Assembly (NCBI GenBank): GCA_017477425.1
Contig: JAFUVT010000002.1
Coordinates: 62,001 to 126,000 of the forward strand
DNA from: Bacteroidales bacterium
GTDB taxonomy: Bacteria > Bacteroidota > Bacteroidia > Bacteroidales > F082
DNA: 64,000 nt
Direction of reading: 5' to 3'
In this document: positions 8,789 to 17,050 of the stretch, piece after piece
Position numbering within the stretch: the first letter of the stretch is position 1
How the letters are laid out: the number at the start of each line of letters is the position of its first letter
Made by a program: the position numbers and the translations under genes
Notes under the pieces: model-generated
What the model saw: the letters and a program-made list of their open reading frames with translations, nothing else
Told to the model about the DNA's origin: nothing
Database searches by the model: none

Positions 8789-11095
8789 TTAAAACGTGTA
8801 GCCAAACGAGAAGTAGGCACCGAACTGGTGCGTGACATTCGACCAATGACCTGTCAAAGAGATAGGCCCAAGAAAGCTGTTGTATGAGTACTTCAACCCT
8901 GCACCTTGTTCAGTTAAACTGACCAAGTCGGCAAGCATCGTACCACCTGTGCCCAGCATTCCCCACGGAATCGAGACGTTATACATCGCCGTCAAGTAGT
9001 GCTTGTCGTAGAAGTTGTAGCGCAAATCGAAACGCAGCACGCTTGCATTATTCGTCAGGAACAAATCCTCGACGCTGGTCAAGCCGATGAACGGCATTTG
9101 GTGCTCAAAGTTCCGTCCGGCAATTTCGCCGCCGCAGGTGTTCCTCAAATTGTAGTACGAAGTGGAGGTCACATAGCGTCCATACACTTGGGGAATGAGC
9201 GTGAACTTTCCCTCGCGCGGTGTGATATAGGCTTGGAAGGAATAGCTGAAGTCGAAAAACTTCTCTTTGGCGGAAGGCATGTAATAGAAATGGCTGCCCA
9301 AATTCGACAGGATGCCATGATTGGCGAAATAGGGGTTGTCCAAGTTGTCGTATTGAAGCCTGACAAAAGGTGTCAGTGCAGTGTTGTCTACATAATAGTA
9401 ATCGTCGAAAGCACTATCCAAGAAGGAGGATTTGTCAAATGTCGTAAAGATGTATGACGCGCCGACGCTGGTGCTGAAATTGAGCAGATGGAATTCCGAA
9501 ATATATGCGTTGAGTTTCGTTTGTTGGTAATGCAAGTTGACGTATTTATTCCCAAGGTTCTTCGTCCGGAAATGTTCGTTTCGATAATCGACCGAAACAT
9601 TGAAATTAGCCAACGACGAGCGAGAATAGGTGTATTTGAGGTTAATTCTAGGGTTGTAGCTGAGTTTGGCCGAAACGCCGAATTTCGACTTGCCGAATCT
9701 TTTTTCGTTCAGGTCGAGGTTGACGAGTAGGGCGGCGCCTTCCTCGGTGTCGTAGCGCACGCCAAGGCCCATCACATGGGGCACGGCGGGCTTCACGTTG
9801 ACTTGCAGCGCGTAGCCCAAATTAATCCCTGGAATGTAGGAATGCAGCGAGTCTTGTTCCTTGATGGTATAGGTGATTTCGTCGAAACAACCCGTGCCGC
9901 GATAGATGCTCATGGCCTTCTCGATCTCGTCTTCCGAGTAGTTCTGTCCCACTTGAAGACCACCTTTACGTATCAGCCAACGGCTTTCACGATCGCTGAC
10001 GCCCTTGATGTCGATGGAGGTGATGTAAACAGAATGTGACTGTAGATTGTTGGCCCTCGGGGCTCGCAGTTCCTTACTGACAGGATGGCCTGCTTCCTTT
10101 TCGACAAACTGCTTGATAGCCAGCAGTTGATCGTGATATTCAGCAGCTCTCTTGTAGCCACGGCCAACCAAGGTGTCGATGGCCTCGGGCGTGAAGCTGA
10201 GCATACCGAAGCCCGTGATGTCGGGCACGATGCGGATGTCGCACAGCTCGCGGTTCTCCTTGCGCTTGGCGCTGGTGCCGTTGATGAGGATGCGCCCCAT
10301 GACTTGCGGTAGCGATTTCAGGTCATCGGACGTCACCTTGCTTTCGCTGGTCACCTCGATGCCGATGATGATGTCGGCGCCCATCTCGCGAAGCACATCG
10401 GCTGGAAAGTTGTTGACCAAGCCTCCGTCAACAAGCAAATAATCGCCCCAAGGCACGGGAGCAAACACGCCGGGAATGGCCATGCTGGCCCGCATGGCGG
10501 CAGGCACGTTGCCTTGGCGGAGCACCACTTCCTGGCCCGTGATGAGATCGGTGGCCACACAGGCGAAAGGGATGGGCATGTCATTGAAGTCCATCTCTTC
10601 CTGATAACCAATGCAAAGGTCGTTGAACAGATTGACCAGCGAGCTGTTGCTGACGTAGGCACTAGGCAACTGACTGATCAGGCTACCGCTATCCCGCTGT
10701 TTTTGAAGCGAGCCGTCGCCAAACGGGACGTTGAGCAACGTAGTGCTCCGACGGTCGCGCATCTCTTTCGAAAGGTATTCGCGGTCGATTTGGTTGCCGA
10801 TGTATTCGCCCCAGTTCATGTCGGAGATGAGTTGCGTCATTTCGTCGGGTTCATAGCCCATGGCATAAAGTCCGCCGATGATGGAGCCCATGCTGGTGCC
10901 TGCCACGTAGTCGACGGGGATGCCCATTTCCTCTATGTATTTCAGCACGCCGATGTGTGCGGCGCCTTTGGCACCGCCGCCTCCGAGCACTACGCCCACC
11001 TTGGGCCTTGGCGCCTGTAGGCTGCCTTGAAACGTTTGGGCTTGAAGTAGGGCAGCCATCGCCAAAAAGAGGAGAACCAAAGAGAATCGTTTCAT
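8789..11095 (-). CDS. Patatin-like phospholipase fused to POTRA and outer-membrane barrel (type Vd-like)
   Basis: The 768-residue product (start at 11095, chosen for the signal peptide ending in LLQAQ) has three parts. Residues about 33-300 are a patatin lipase domain with oxyanion loop GGGGAKG (38-44), nucleophile motif GTSMG (Ser68) and the catalytic Asp in DGG (about residue 223). About 370-430 is one POTRA-like domain (VYITSIDIKGV ... FDEITYTI). The remainder is a BamA/TpsB-like 16-strand barrel ending in aromatic FSFGYTF. This is the arrangement of PlpD and FplA, type Vd autotransporters that put a phospholipase A on the cell surface. Both catalytic residues are present, so it is probably active. 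A terminator-like hairpin separates it from the decarboxylase operon upstream. Confidence 0.88.
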   Translation of the reverse strand: MKRFSLVLLFLAMAALLQAQTFQGSLQAPRPKVGVVLGGGGAKGAAHIGVLKYIEEMGIPVDYVAGTSMGSIIGGLYAMGYEPDEMTQLISDMNWGEYIGNQIDREYLSKEMRDRRSTTLLNVPFGDGSLQKQRDSGSLISQLPSAYVSNSSLVNLFNDLCIGYQEEMDFNDMPIPFACVATDLITGQEVVLRQGNVPAAMRASMAIPGVFAPVPWGDYLLVDGGLVNNFPADVLREMGADIIIGIEVTSESKVTSDDLKSLPQVMGRILINGTSAKRKENRELCDIRIVPDITGFGMLSFTPEAIDTLVGRGYKRAAEYHDQLLAIKQFVEKEAGHPVSKELRAPRANNLQSHSVYITSIDIKGVSDRESRWLIRKGGLQVGQNYSEDEIEKAMSIYRGTGCFDEITYTIKEQDSLHSYIPGINLGYALQVNVKPAVPHVMGLGVRYDTEEGAALLVNLDLNEKRFGKSKFGVSAKLSYNPRINLKYTYSRSSLANFNVSVDYRNEHFRTKNLGNKYVNLHYQQTKLNAYISEFHLLNFSTSVGASYIFTTFDKSSFLDSAFDDYYYVDNTALTPFVRLQYDNLDNPYFANHGILSNLGSHFYYMPSAKEKFFDFSYSFQAYITPREGKFTLIPQVYGRYVTSTSYYNLRNTCGGEIAGRNFEHQMPFIGLTSVEDLFLTNNASVLRFDLRYNFYDKHYLTAMYNVSIPWGMLGTGGTMLADLVSLTEQGAGLKYSYNSFLGPISLTGHWSNVTHQFGAYFSFGYTF

Positions 11096-11109
11096 TGTAT
11101 ACTTTCTAC

Positions 11110-11143
11110 AAAAGGGTGTACCAAAACTTGGCACACCCTTTTT
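11110..11143 (-). terminator. Rho-independent terminator after the decarboxylase operon
   Basis: The arms AAAAGGGTGT and ACACCCTTTT are perfect over 10 bp with a 13-nt loop. The element is symmetrical, and on the minus strand it is followed by a short T run downstream of the decarboxylase beta subunit gene. Confidence 0.7.
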
Positions 11144-11165
11144 GTTGAATTGAAATGTTTATGAA

Positions 11166-12905
11166 TTACATCATCAAGAACGACATCATCACACCAGCAG
11201 CGACAGCCGAGCCGATAACGCCGGAGACGTTCGGGGCCATAGCGTGCATGAGCAGGTGGTTGGACGGGTCGTACTTCTGACCTTCCACTTCGACGACGCG
11301 GGCGCTATCCGGCACAGCCGAAACACCAGCGGCACCAATCATCGGGTTGATCTTCTCCTTCAGGAAGAGGTTCATCAACTTGGCACCGAGCAAACCGCCA
11401 GCCGTAGCCACGGCAAACGAGCAAGCGCCGAGGACGAAAATCTTGATGGAGCTTGAAGTGAGGAACACGGAGGCCTGCGTCGAGGCACCCACCGTGAGAC
11501 CCAGAATCATGGTCACGATGTCAATCAACGGGTTGGAAGCCGTGTTCTGCAAACGCTTCACGACGCCCGACTCCTTAATGATATTGCCGAAGAACAGCAT
11601 ACCCAGCAGCGGCAGGGCCGTGGGGCTGATGAAGGTGGTCAGGATGAGACCGACGACGGGGAACATGATCTTTTCGGTCTTGTTCACCATGCGCGGGGCG
11701 CGCATCTTGATGAGGCGTTCTTCCTTGGTGGTCAGAAGGCGGATGATAGGCGGCTGAATCACAGGCACCAAGGCCATGTATGAATAGGCTGCAATGGCGA
11801 TGGGACCGATGAGGTTGCGCGTGCCGTTCGTGCCGTTGGCCAAACGCGACGACAGGAAGATGGCGGTAGGACCGTCGGCACCACCGATGATACCGATGGC
11901 ACCCGCCTCACGCAGGTTGAAGCCGAGATACAAAGCACCGATGAAGGTCAGGAACACGCCCAACTGTGCGGCGGCACCGAGAATCATCAGTTTCGGGTTG
12001 GCGATGAGCGACGAAAAGTCGGTCATGGCACCGATGCCCAAGAAAATCAAGGGCGGATACACACCCGAGGTCACACCGAAATAGAGGTAATTCAGCACAC
12101 TGCCCTTCTGGTACAAACCCGTCTGGAGGTTCAGTTCGCCGCTTTGGAACACTTCGTTCATGAAGGCCTTCACGCTCTCGATTTCGTTGGCGGCCAGGCC
12201 AAACTCGGTCAGTTTCAGGTGATCGACTTGCTTGATGGCCTCGCTCAGCACCATGTGCTTTTCATTATCGCTATCAAAGATAGTGAGTAACAGGGCTTTC
12301 GCCGTCTCCAAATCGAAGCTGTACGCACCCGAGGCGATGGCGTTTTGCGCAAAGCCGAGGGCATCCGTCAAAGTGATACCCGTGCCTTGGAAGAACGGGA
12401 TGTTGCCGCAGATGATACCGGTGCCAATCGGGATGAGCAGCATAGGCTCAAACTCGAAGCGGACGGCCAAAAAGATAAAGAGGATACCCACCAGAATCAT
12501 GATGAGGTTACCAATCTTGCAGTTACGGAAACCCGTCAGCAGCCAGAAGTTGTGTATACCTTCGCGGAATTGGGCCTTCATTGTAGGCTCCTCGTCCATC
12601 GTTTGGGCGGTTTGCACCTTGGCTTGGGCTTTCTTGCCTTCGAGGGCCGACACGCGGCTGTCGAGGCTTTCGATTTGGTTTTGCAGTTCAGTCCCTTGCT
12701 GTGCTACGATAGCAGCAGCGATTTCGGCCAGCTGGGCGTTGCTTTGCTCAGCGGTCATGTCGCTCACTTGCTCGGTCTTCCCTAAGTCGGCGACCTTGGT
12801 GGCGAACATCGGGTTGTTGACAACCACCATGTTCAGCAGCATCAAGAGCACCAACGAACCGAGGATGACCGCAGGCTTTCTGTAGATACTTTTCTTGCCT
12901 AACAT
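11166..12905 (-). CDS. Na+-translocating decarboxylase beta subunit, with N-terminal extension
   Basis: This 579-residue membrane protein belongs to the OadB/MmdB/GcdB family, which couples decarboxylation of the carboxybiotin carrier to Na+ export. Family motifs are present: GGADGPTAIFLSS (containing the Asp essential in Klebsiella OadB), NPLIDIVTMILGLTVGAST and GAAGVSAVPDSARV. Multiple membrane helices run from about residue 130 to the end. It is far longer than the usual 380-430 residues: about 130 N-terminal residues add a membrane anchor (PAVILGSLVLLMLLNMVVV) and an alpha-helical, probably coiled-coil stretch (about 55-95), and a further insert follows the second helix (about 190-265). 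It is the last gene of the epimerase-decarboxylase operon, 3 bp after the carrier gene. Confidence 0.88.
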   Translation of the reverse strand: MLGKKSIYRKPAVILGSLVLLMLLNMVVVNNPMFATKVADLGKTEQVSDMTAEQSNAQLAEIAAAIVAQQGTELQNQIESLDSRVSALEGKKAQAKVQTAQTMDEEPTMKAQFREGIHNFWLLTGFRNCKIGNLIMILVGILFIFLAVRFEFEPMLLIPIGTGIICGNIPFFQGTGITLTDALGFAQNAIASGAYSFDLETAKALLLTIFDSDNEKHMVLSEAIKQVDHLKLTEFGLAANEIESVKAFMNEVFQSGELNLQTGLYQKGSVLNYLYFGVTSGVYPPLIFLGIGAMTDFSSLIANPKLMILGAAAQLGVFLTFIGALYLGFNLREAGAIGIIGGADGPTAIFLSSRLANGTNGTRNLIGPIAIAAYSYMALVPVIQPPIIRLLTTKEERLIKMRAPRMVNKTEKIMFPVVGLILTTFISPTALPLLGMLFFGNIIKESGVVKRLQNTASNPLIDIVTMILGLTVGASTQASVFLTSSSIKIFVLGACSFAVATAGGLLGAKLMNLFLKEKINPMIGAAGVSAVPDSARVVEVEGQKYDPSNHLLMHAMAPNVSGVIGSAVAAGVMMSFLMM

Positions 12906-12908
12906 GTC

Positions 12909-13349
12909 TTATCCGATTACGATTAAAGTATCACCTTGAAGCACATTGTCGCCCTGGCGGCAGTTGATGGCGGTGATGGTACCGTCAGCCTCGGCCAGCA
13001 GGTTGTTTTCCATCTTCATGGCTTCGTACATGAGCAGCTTGTCGCCTTTCTTGACGGCGTCGCCCTGCTTGACGAAGATCTGCATGATGGTTCCAGGAAG
13101 CGGAGCGGCCATCTTGTAGCCCGCGCCACCGGCAGCAGCGGCAGGTTTCGGAGCGGCAGCCTGCGTAGGAGCACTCGCGGCGGGCTTGGCGGCCGGACGA
13201 GCCACAGGAGCAATCACCGGAGCGGCTTGCTCTTCCATTTCCACTTGATAATCAGTGCCGTTCACATTGACCGTGGCCATATTGCCCTCAATGTTCTGCA
13301 CTTCAACTTCGTATGGTTTCCCACTAATGGTGAATTTGAATTTTTTCAT
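12909..13349 (-). CDS. Biotin carboxyl carrier protein of the decarboxylase (gamma/MmdC-like)
   Basis: This 146-residue biotinyl carrier has an N-terminal segment (1-40), an Ala/Pro-rich flexible linker (41-78) and a biotinyl domain ending the protein. The biotinylation motif EAMKM places the modified lysine at residue 112, about 34 residues from the C-terminus, as expected. It shuttles carboxyl groups from the carboxyltransferase (alpha subunit) to the membrane beta subunit. It lies between the gamma/delta-type membrane subunit gene (11 bp upstream) and the beta subunit gene (3 bp downstream). Confidence 0.92.
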   Translation of the reverse strand: MKKFKFTISGKPYEVEVQNIEGNMATVNVNGTDYQVEMEEQAAPVIAPVARPAAKPAASAPTQAAAPKPAAAAGGAGYKMAAPLPGTIMQIFVKQGDAVKKGDKLLMYEAMKMENNLLAEADGTITAINCRQGDNVLQGDTLIVIG

Positions 13350-13360
13350 TTTTCTACAAT

Positions 13361-13741
13361 TTAACGGTTCCAGTGTCTAACTCCATAATTCTTGTCGTTC
13401 CACGAGGTCTGATGGCGCTCGATGGTAATCACGTTGCTTTCCTCATCGTGTTGGTTGTTGGCAAGATACAAGGCCAAACCGATGGCAGTGACGACATCGG
13501 CGGGAATCTCGCCTTCGGCCAACTTCGCGATGGGCTTGGGCTTCTCGACTTGCTTCACCTCGGGCTTTGCGCTCTTTTTGGCGTCCTGCTTGGTGAAATA
13601 GGAAGCCACACCACGGAAAATCATCGAAAGGATGAACAGCGCGATGATAACGATGCAGAAGCCCACGAGGGTGACAATCCAGCCTTTGCTGTAAACCCAA
13701 GGCTCGTGTGCAGCCAATATTGTTAAGTTCAACAAATTCAT
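13361..13741 (-). CDS. OadG/MmdD-type small membrane subunit of the decarboxylase
   Basis: This 126-residue protein has one membrane helix (WIVTLVGFCIVIIALFILSM, about residues 22-41) followed by a Lys/Pro-rich cytoplasmic tail and a conserved end (VVTAIGLALYLA). That is the OadG family pattern: a small subunit that helps assemble the carboxyltransferase onto the membrane pump. The position between the alpha subunit and the biotin carrier supports the call. Sequence conservation in this family is low, so the call relies on topology, length and operon context. Confidence 0.82.
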   Translation of the reverse strand: MNLLNLTILAAHEPWVYSKGWIVTLVGFCIVIIALFILSMIFRGVASYFTKQDAKKSAKPEVKQVEKPKPIAKLAEGEIPADVVTAIGLALYLANNQHDEESNVITIERHQTSWNDKNYGVRHWNR

Positions 13742-13759
13742 TGCTTTACGGGTTTACGG

Positions 13760-15319
13760 TTACAGCGGGATGTTCGAATGTTTCTTCTCGGGATTGGCCA
13801 AACGCTTGGTCTCGAGGGTGCGGAGGGCGCGGATCACGCGGAAACGGGTGTTGCGCGGCTCAATCACATCGTCGATGTAGCCGAACTTGGCGGCCTCATA
13901 AGGATTGGCGAACTTCTTGGTGTATTCGTCCACCTTCTGGGCGACGAACTCGGCGCGCTCCTCAGGATTGGTGATTTCGGCAATCTTCTTGCCATCGAGC
14001 ACCTCGACGGCACCGCTGGCACCCATCACGGCGATTTCGGCCGACGGCCAAGCGTAGTTGACGTCGTTGCGCAACTGCTTGCAGCCCATCACGAGGTGCG
14101 AGCCGCCATACGACTTGCGGAGGGTGACGGTCACCTTCGGCACGGTGGATTCGCCATAAGCGTAGAGCAACTTGGCGCCGTGGACGATGATGCCTGCGTA
14201 CTCTTGGCCCGTGCCAGGCAGGAAGCCCGGAACGTCGACCAAGGTCACAATCGGGATGTTGAAGGCATCGCAGAAGCGCACGAAACGGGCGCCCTTGCGC
14301 GAAGCGTCGCAGTCCAACACACCAGCGAAGAAGGCCGGGTTGTTGGCGACGATGCCCACCGACATGCCATCGAAACGGGCGAAGCCGACGATGATGTTCT
14401 TGGCGTAGTTCTTATGGATTTCGAGGAAGTCACCGTTGTCAACGATGGCCGTGATGATGTCCTGAACGTTGTAAGGCTTGTTCGGGTTGTCGGGAATGAT
14501 CTGGTTCAGAGCGTCTTCCAGACGGTCGACGGGGTCGTTGCACTCCACGCGGGGCGCTTCTTCCATATTGTTCTGCGGGATGAAGGAGAGCAGGCGGCGG
14601 ATGAGGCCGAGGCCTTCCTCTTCATTCTCGACGGCGAAGTGGGCCACGCCCGACTTCTGGCTGTGGATGCGGGCACCGCCAAGGTCGTCGGTGGAGACAT
14701 CCTCGCCGATGACGGTCTTCACTACTTTCGGACCCGTAAGGAACATGTAGCTGTTCGCATTGGTCATGATGATGAAGTCGGTCAGAGCGGGAGAATACAC
14801 GGCACCGCCGGCGCAAGGACCGAAGATGGCCGAAATCTGCGGGATGACACCCGAAGCGTTGATGTTGCGCTGGAAGATTTCAGCGTAACCGGCGAGGGAA
14901 CGTGAACCCTCTTGGATACGGGCGCCGCCCGAGTCGCAGATGCCGATGACGGGAGCGCCAACCTTCATGGCTTGGTCCATCACCTTGCAGATTTTCAGCG
15001 ACATGGTCTCACTCAAGGCACCGCCAAACACGGTGAAGTCCTGAGCGTAAACGTAAACGACGCGGCCGTCGATGGTGCCATGACCGGTGACGACGCCGTC
15101 GCCGAGGTACTGTTGCTTGTCGAGACCGAAATCGACGGTGCGATGGGTCACGAACATGTCAGTCTCTTCGAAGCTGCCTTCGTCGAGCAGGATGGCAATG
15201 CGTTCGCGGGCAGTCATTTTGCCCTTCGCATGTTGGGAGTCGATGCGCTTCTGGCCACCGCCGAGACGGGCCTCGTTGCGCTTTTCCAACAATTCCTGGA
15301 TTTTCTGTTCTATTAACAT
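13760..15319 (-). CDS. mmdA: Methylmalonyl-CoA decarboxylase alpha subunit / propionyl-CoA carboxylase beta-type carboxyltransferase
   Basis: This 519-residue soluble carboxyltransferase has the two acyl-CoA-binding crotonase-like halves of the family. Visible motifs include GKMTARERI near the N-terminus, [10 protein letters not shown] (oxyanion-forming GGA), [16 protein letters not shown], and in the second half [12 protein letters not shown] and [12 protein letters not shown]. Together with the biotin carrier, OadG-like and beta subunits it makes a complete Na+-pumping methylmalonyl-CoA decarboxylase. The epimerase gene just upstream supports methylmalonyl-CoA as the substrate, which places the operon in the succinate-propionate route. 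The same enzyme family can also work as propionyl-CoA carboxylase; sequence alone does not decide direction. Confidence 0.9.
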   Translation of the reverse strand: MLIEQKIQELLEKRNEARLGGGQKRIDSQHAKGKMTARERIAILLDEGSFEETDMFVTHRTVDFGLDKQQYLGDGVVTGHGTIDGRVVYVYAQDFTVFGGALSETMSLKICKVMDQAMKVGAPVIGICDSGGARIQEGSRSLAGYAEIFQRNINASGVIPQISAIFGPCAGGAVYSPALTDFIIMTNANSYMFLTGPKVVKTVIGEDVSTDDLGGARIHSQKSGVAHFAVENEEEGLGLIRRLLSFIPQNNMEEAPRVECNDPVDRLEDALNQIIPDNPNKPYNVQDIITAIVDNGDFLEIHKNYAKNIIVGFARFDGMSVGIVANNPAFFAGVLDCDASRKGARFVRFCDAFNIPIVTLVDVPGFLPGTGQEYAGIIVHGAKLLYAYGESTVPKVTVTLRKSYGGSHLVMGCKQLRNDVNYAWPSAEIAVMGASGAVEVLDGKKIAEITNPEERAEFVAQKVDEYTKKFANPYEAAKFGYIDDVIEPRNTRFRVIRALRTLETKRLANPEKKHSNIPL

Positions 15320-15353
15320 GATATTGTGTGTTATGATTATTTCATTAAAACGG

Positions 15354-15419
15354 GGCCTTCGACAGGCTCAGGCACCCTCAACTTCTGAAAAAGCAGGTCC
15401 CTGAGCTTGTCGAAGGGCC
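15354..15419. repeat. Palindromic repeat of the TTCGACAGGCTCAG family (intergenic copy)
   Basis: A left arm starting GGCCTTCGACAGGCTCAGG and a right arm starting GGTCCCTGAGCTTGTCGAAG enclose a 20-nt centre. It lies between the epimerase and mmdA genes. A second copy lies inside the PHP phosphatase gene at 60123-60172. In this position it would form a strong RNA hairpin between the first two genes of the operon and might act as a processing or attenuation site. Confidence 0.8.
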
Positions 15420-15426
15420 GTCTACA

Positions 15427-15843
15427 TTATTTGTTCTTGTTTTCGCAAAGTTCCGTCAGCACGCCGAACGTCGATTTCGGATGCAGGAAAGCGATGCTCA
15501 AGCCTTCGGCACCCTTGCGCGGGGCTTGGTCGATGAGGCGGATACCCGCTTCCTTGGCCTCTTCAAGATGGCCTTCAAGGTTCTCGACGCAGAAAGCGAT
15601 GTGGTGCATACCGCCACGACCGTTGTTCTTGTCGATGAAGGTCTGGATGGTGCTGTCGGGCGAAGTGGGTTCCAGAAGCTCGATTTTGGTCTGGCCGCAA
15701 CGCAAGAAAGCGGTCTTCACCTTCTGGTCGGCGACTTCTTCGATGGCGTAGCACTTGGTGCCCAGCAGTTGTTCAAAGAAAGGAATGGACTCGTCCAAAC
15801 TCGTGACGGCGATTCCAATGTGTTCAATGTGAGATGGTTGCAT
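15427..15843 (-). CDS. mce: Methylmalonyl-CoA epimerase
   Basis: This 138-residue glyoxalase/vicinal-oxygen-chelate-fold enzyme interconverts (S)- and (R)-methylmalonyl-CoA. Metal-ligand motifs are visible: HIEHIGIAV (first His), KIELLEP, GGMHHIAFCVEN (His of the second half) and a late acidic strand (GVLTELCE). Length and order match the family. It is the first gene of the unit that continues with the decarboxylase genes, and a -7 box lies 41 bp upstream. Confidence 0.92.
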   Translation of the reverse strand: MQPSHIEHIGIAVTSLDESIPFFEQLLGTKCYAIEEVADQKVKTAFLRCGQTKIELLEPTSPDSTIQTFIDKNNGRGGMHHIAFCVENLEGHLEEAKEAGIRLIDQAPRKGAEGLSIAFLHPKSTFGVLTELCENKNK

Positions 15844-15884
15844 AATATTATTCGAATAATTTAAAGGTTGATGAATTCACGGTG

Positions 15885-15892
15885 CAAAGGTA
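15885..15892 (-). promoter_or_regulatory. -7 box (TACCTTTG) for the epimerase-decarboxylase operon
   Basis: On the minus strand this reads TACCTTTG (consensus TAnnTTTG), 41 bp before the epimerase start codon. It is the only such box upstream of the operon. Confidence 0.6.
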
Positions 15893-15945
15893 CAACAATT
15901 TCCGTCGTTTCCAAAGGAAATAATGCACCTCTGCACCAATTTGAA

Positions 15946-16314
15946 TTATTGTTTCACCAACATTTCGAGGAAAGCGGCTGCTTCTGCGTCTTTCAGCACG
16001 ACGATTTCCGTCTCGGGTTTGAACTCGAACGGCTGGTAGCGAAGCACTTGTGCGGCAGCGAATTTGCCGTCTTTCGTGCCTATCACGACCAGTTTCACAT
16101 TGCCATCCGACTGGCGATGGAGTTTCTTGAGGCTATCGAAACGACCTTGCTCAACCGCGGTTTTCAGAGGAAGGAAGTCGTCGGCAGCGAAGAAATATTC
16201 CTTCTTGCTCACGGCAGATTGCGTGGGTTTGTAGTACCAACGGCGGAAGAGGCCTTTTTGTTCCAGTTCGGGGAGTTCGTATTTGCTGAGGTTTTTGTTA
16301 TTGATTGTTTCCAT
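15946..16314 (-). CDS. Conserved-looking small protein of unknown function
   Basis: The product is 122 residues with no signal peptide or membrane segment. The start at 16314 (METINNKN) is chosen because the upstream codons are low-complexity. The sequence is mixed alpha/beta with a run of Lys/Arg/Trp (GLFRRWYYKP), a hydrophobic strand (NVKLVVIGTKDGKFAAAQVL) and a Glu/Ala-rich end (DAEAAAFLEMLV). I do not recognise the family. It stands alone, with palindromes upstream and the epimerase promoter downstream. Confidence 0.55.
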   Translation of the reverse strand: METINNKNLSKYELPELEQKGLFRRWYYKPTQSAVSKKEYFFAADDFLPLKTAVEQGRFDSLKKLHRQSDGNVKLVVIGTKDGKFAAAQVLRYQPFEFKPETEIVVLKDAEAAAFLEMLVKQ

Positions 16315-16358
16315 TTTTTTCGATTTTAATTTGTTGTTATTGAATGATTTGTTTGTCG

Positions 16359-16379
16359 CAATCTGCGTCTCGCAGATTG
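16359..16379. repeat. Short perfect inverted repeat
   Basis: The arms CAATCTGCG and CGCAGATTG are perfect with a 3-nt loop, in the 136-bp gap between the two small unknown genes. It may be a terminator remnant or a fragment of a dispersed palindrome; it has no T run. Confidence 0.5.
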
Positions 16380-16396
16380 AACATAATAATCCCTGC

Positions 16397-16415
16397 GGAC
16401 ACACGCGGTGTGTCC
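16397..16415. repeat. Short palindrome (GGACACAC/GTGTGTCC)
   Basis: The 8-bp arms are perfect with a 3-nt loop, 18 bp from the previous inverted repeat. A TAC tract follows (CCCTAC), resembling the ends of the 28-bp GTAGAGACG palindromes elsewhere in the window. Confidence 0.5.
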
Positions 16416-16450
16416 CTACAAGGAAATGGACGAAAAAAAAAGGAAACGAC

Positions 16451-16840
16451 CTAAATTAGGATGCGTCTCAACCGGAAAATGTGGTATTCCTTCGGGAACG
16501 CAATAAATTGGGTTACAGGATGGTGTATTAGTTTCGACACCGCAGGGCGGTGCGTCGAAAGCAACGTATGTCGTATCGTGACATTCTGATTAATTGGACG
16601 GTTTCTGTTAGTCAGGATGCGCACGCTGGTCGTGGGCGCGCAAATGTTGGCCTCTTCTTGTAGCGCATTCCGGTTGGCCGAAGCCGCCATGTAAAGATTC
16701 ATCAGATTGGCCTCCACCTTGTCGATGAGGACGGTGCTTTGCGCTTGGGTTGATTCGTTATTCACTGGAATAGAATAATTTACGCAACTGCTCAAAGGCA
16801 GTAGCAAGAACAACCACAATATGAAGCCAAAATTTCGCAT
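16451..16840 (-). CDS. Small predicted lipoprotein, C-terminus overrun by repeat sequence
   Basis: The product is 129 residues with a lipoprotein signal ending in LLPLSSC. Residues about 20-85 look like a normal soluble domain (STVLIDKVEANLMNLYMAA, then an Asn/Arg-rich part), but the last 40 residues are encoded by palindromic DNA (TTTCGACACCGC at 16532 with its partner ending at 16560) and read like translated repeat. The original stop was therefore probably lost or moved. No family was recognised. A -7 box lies 19 bp before the ATG. Confidence 0.5.
   Translation of the reverse strand: MRNFGFILWLFLLLPLSSCVNYSIPVNNESTQAQSTVLIDKVEANLMNLYMAASANRNALQEEANICAPTTSVRILTNRNRPINQNVTIRHTLLSTHRPAVSKLIHHPVTQFIAFPKEYHIFRLRRILI
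16532..16560. repeat. Palindromic element within the lipoprotein gene
   Basis: The arms TTTCGACACCGC and GCGGTGCGTCGAAA are imperfect, differing by a 2-nt bulge, around a 3-nt centre. It lies in the last third of the small lipoprotein gene and is translated. Confidence 0.55.
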
Positions 16841-16859
16841 TCAGATGGAGATTTCGGTG

Positions 16860-16867
16860 CAAAGGTA
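16860..16867 (-). promoter_or_regulatory. -7 box (TACCTTTG) for the small lipoprotein gene
   Basis: On the minus strand this is TACCTTTG, 19 bp before the start codon at 16840. The flanking bases match those of the epimerase promoter at 15885. Confidence 0.5.
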
Positions 16868-16990
16868 CGACAATTTTCAATGGAAAAAGCGTGATTCGTC
16901 CAAAAACAATGCAATGATTAGTTGAATTATTCAAATCAAAATATGAAGCAAATAAAGCGATTTTTCACCTCGTTTTGGTGGATTTGATGA

Positions 16991-17006
16991 TATTTTTGTA
17001 TTTTTG
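16991..17006 (+). promoter_or_regulatory. Tandem -7 boxes (TATTTTTG twice) before the truncated Fic gene
   Basis: Two TATTTTTG octamers follow one another directly. They end 44 bp before the ATG at 17051. Either could serve as the -7 element; the upstream 110 bp contain no reading frame. The promoter seems intact even though the gene behind it has lost its 5' part. Confidence 0.45.
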
Positions 17007-17050
17007 CGGCGAAAAACAAGAATAATCATTTCAATTTCTGACGAATTAAG

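Noticed and set aside
15354-15419. Rho-independent terminator splitting mce from mmdA
   Set aside because: There is no T run, and the same element occurs within a coding sequence at 60123, so it is a repeat first; a secondary effect on transcription remains possible.
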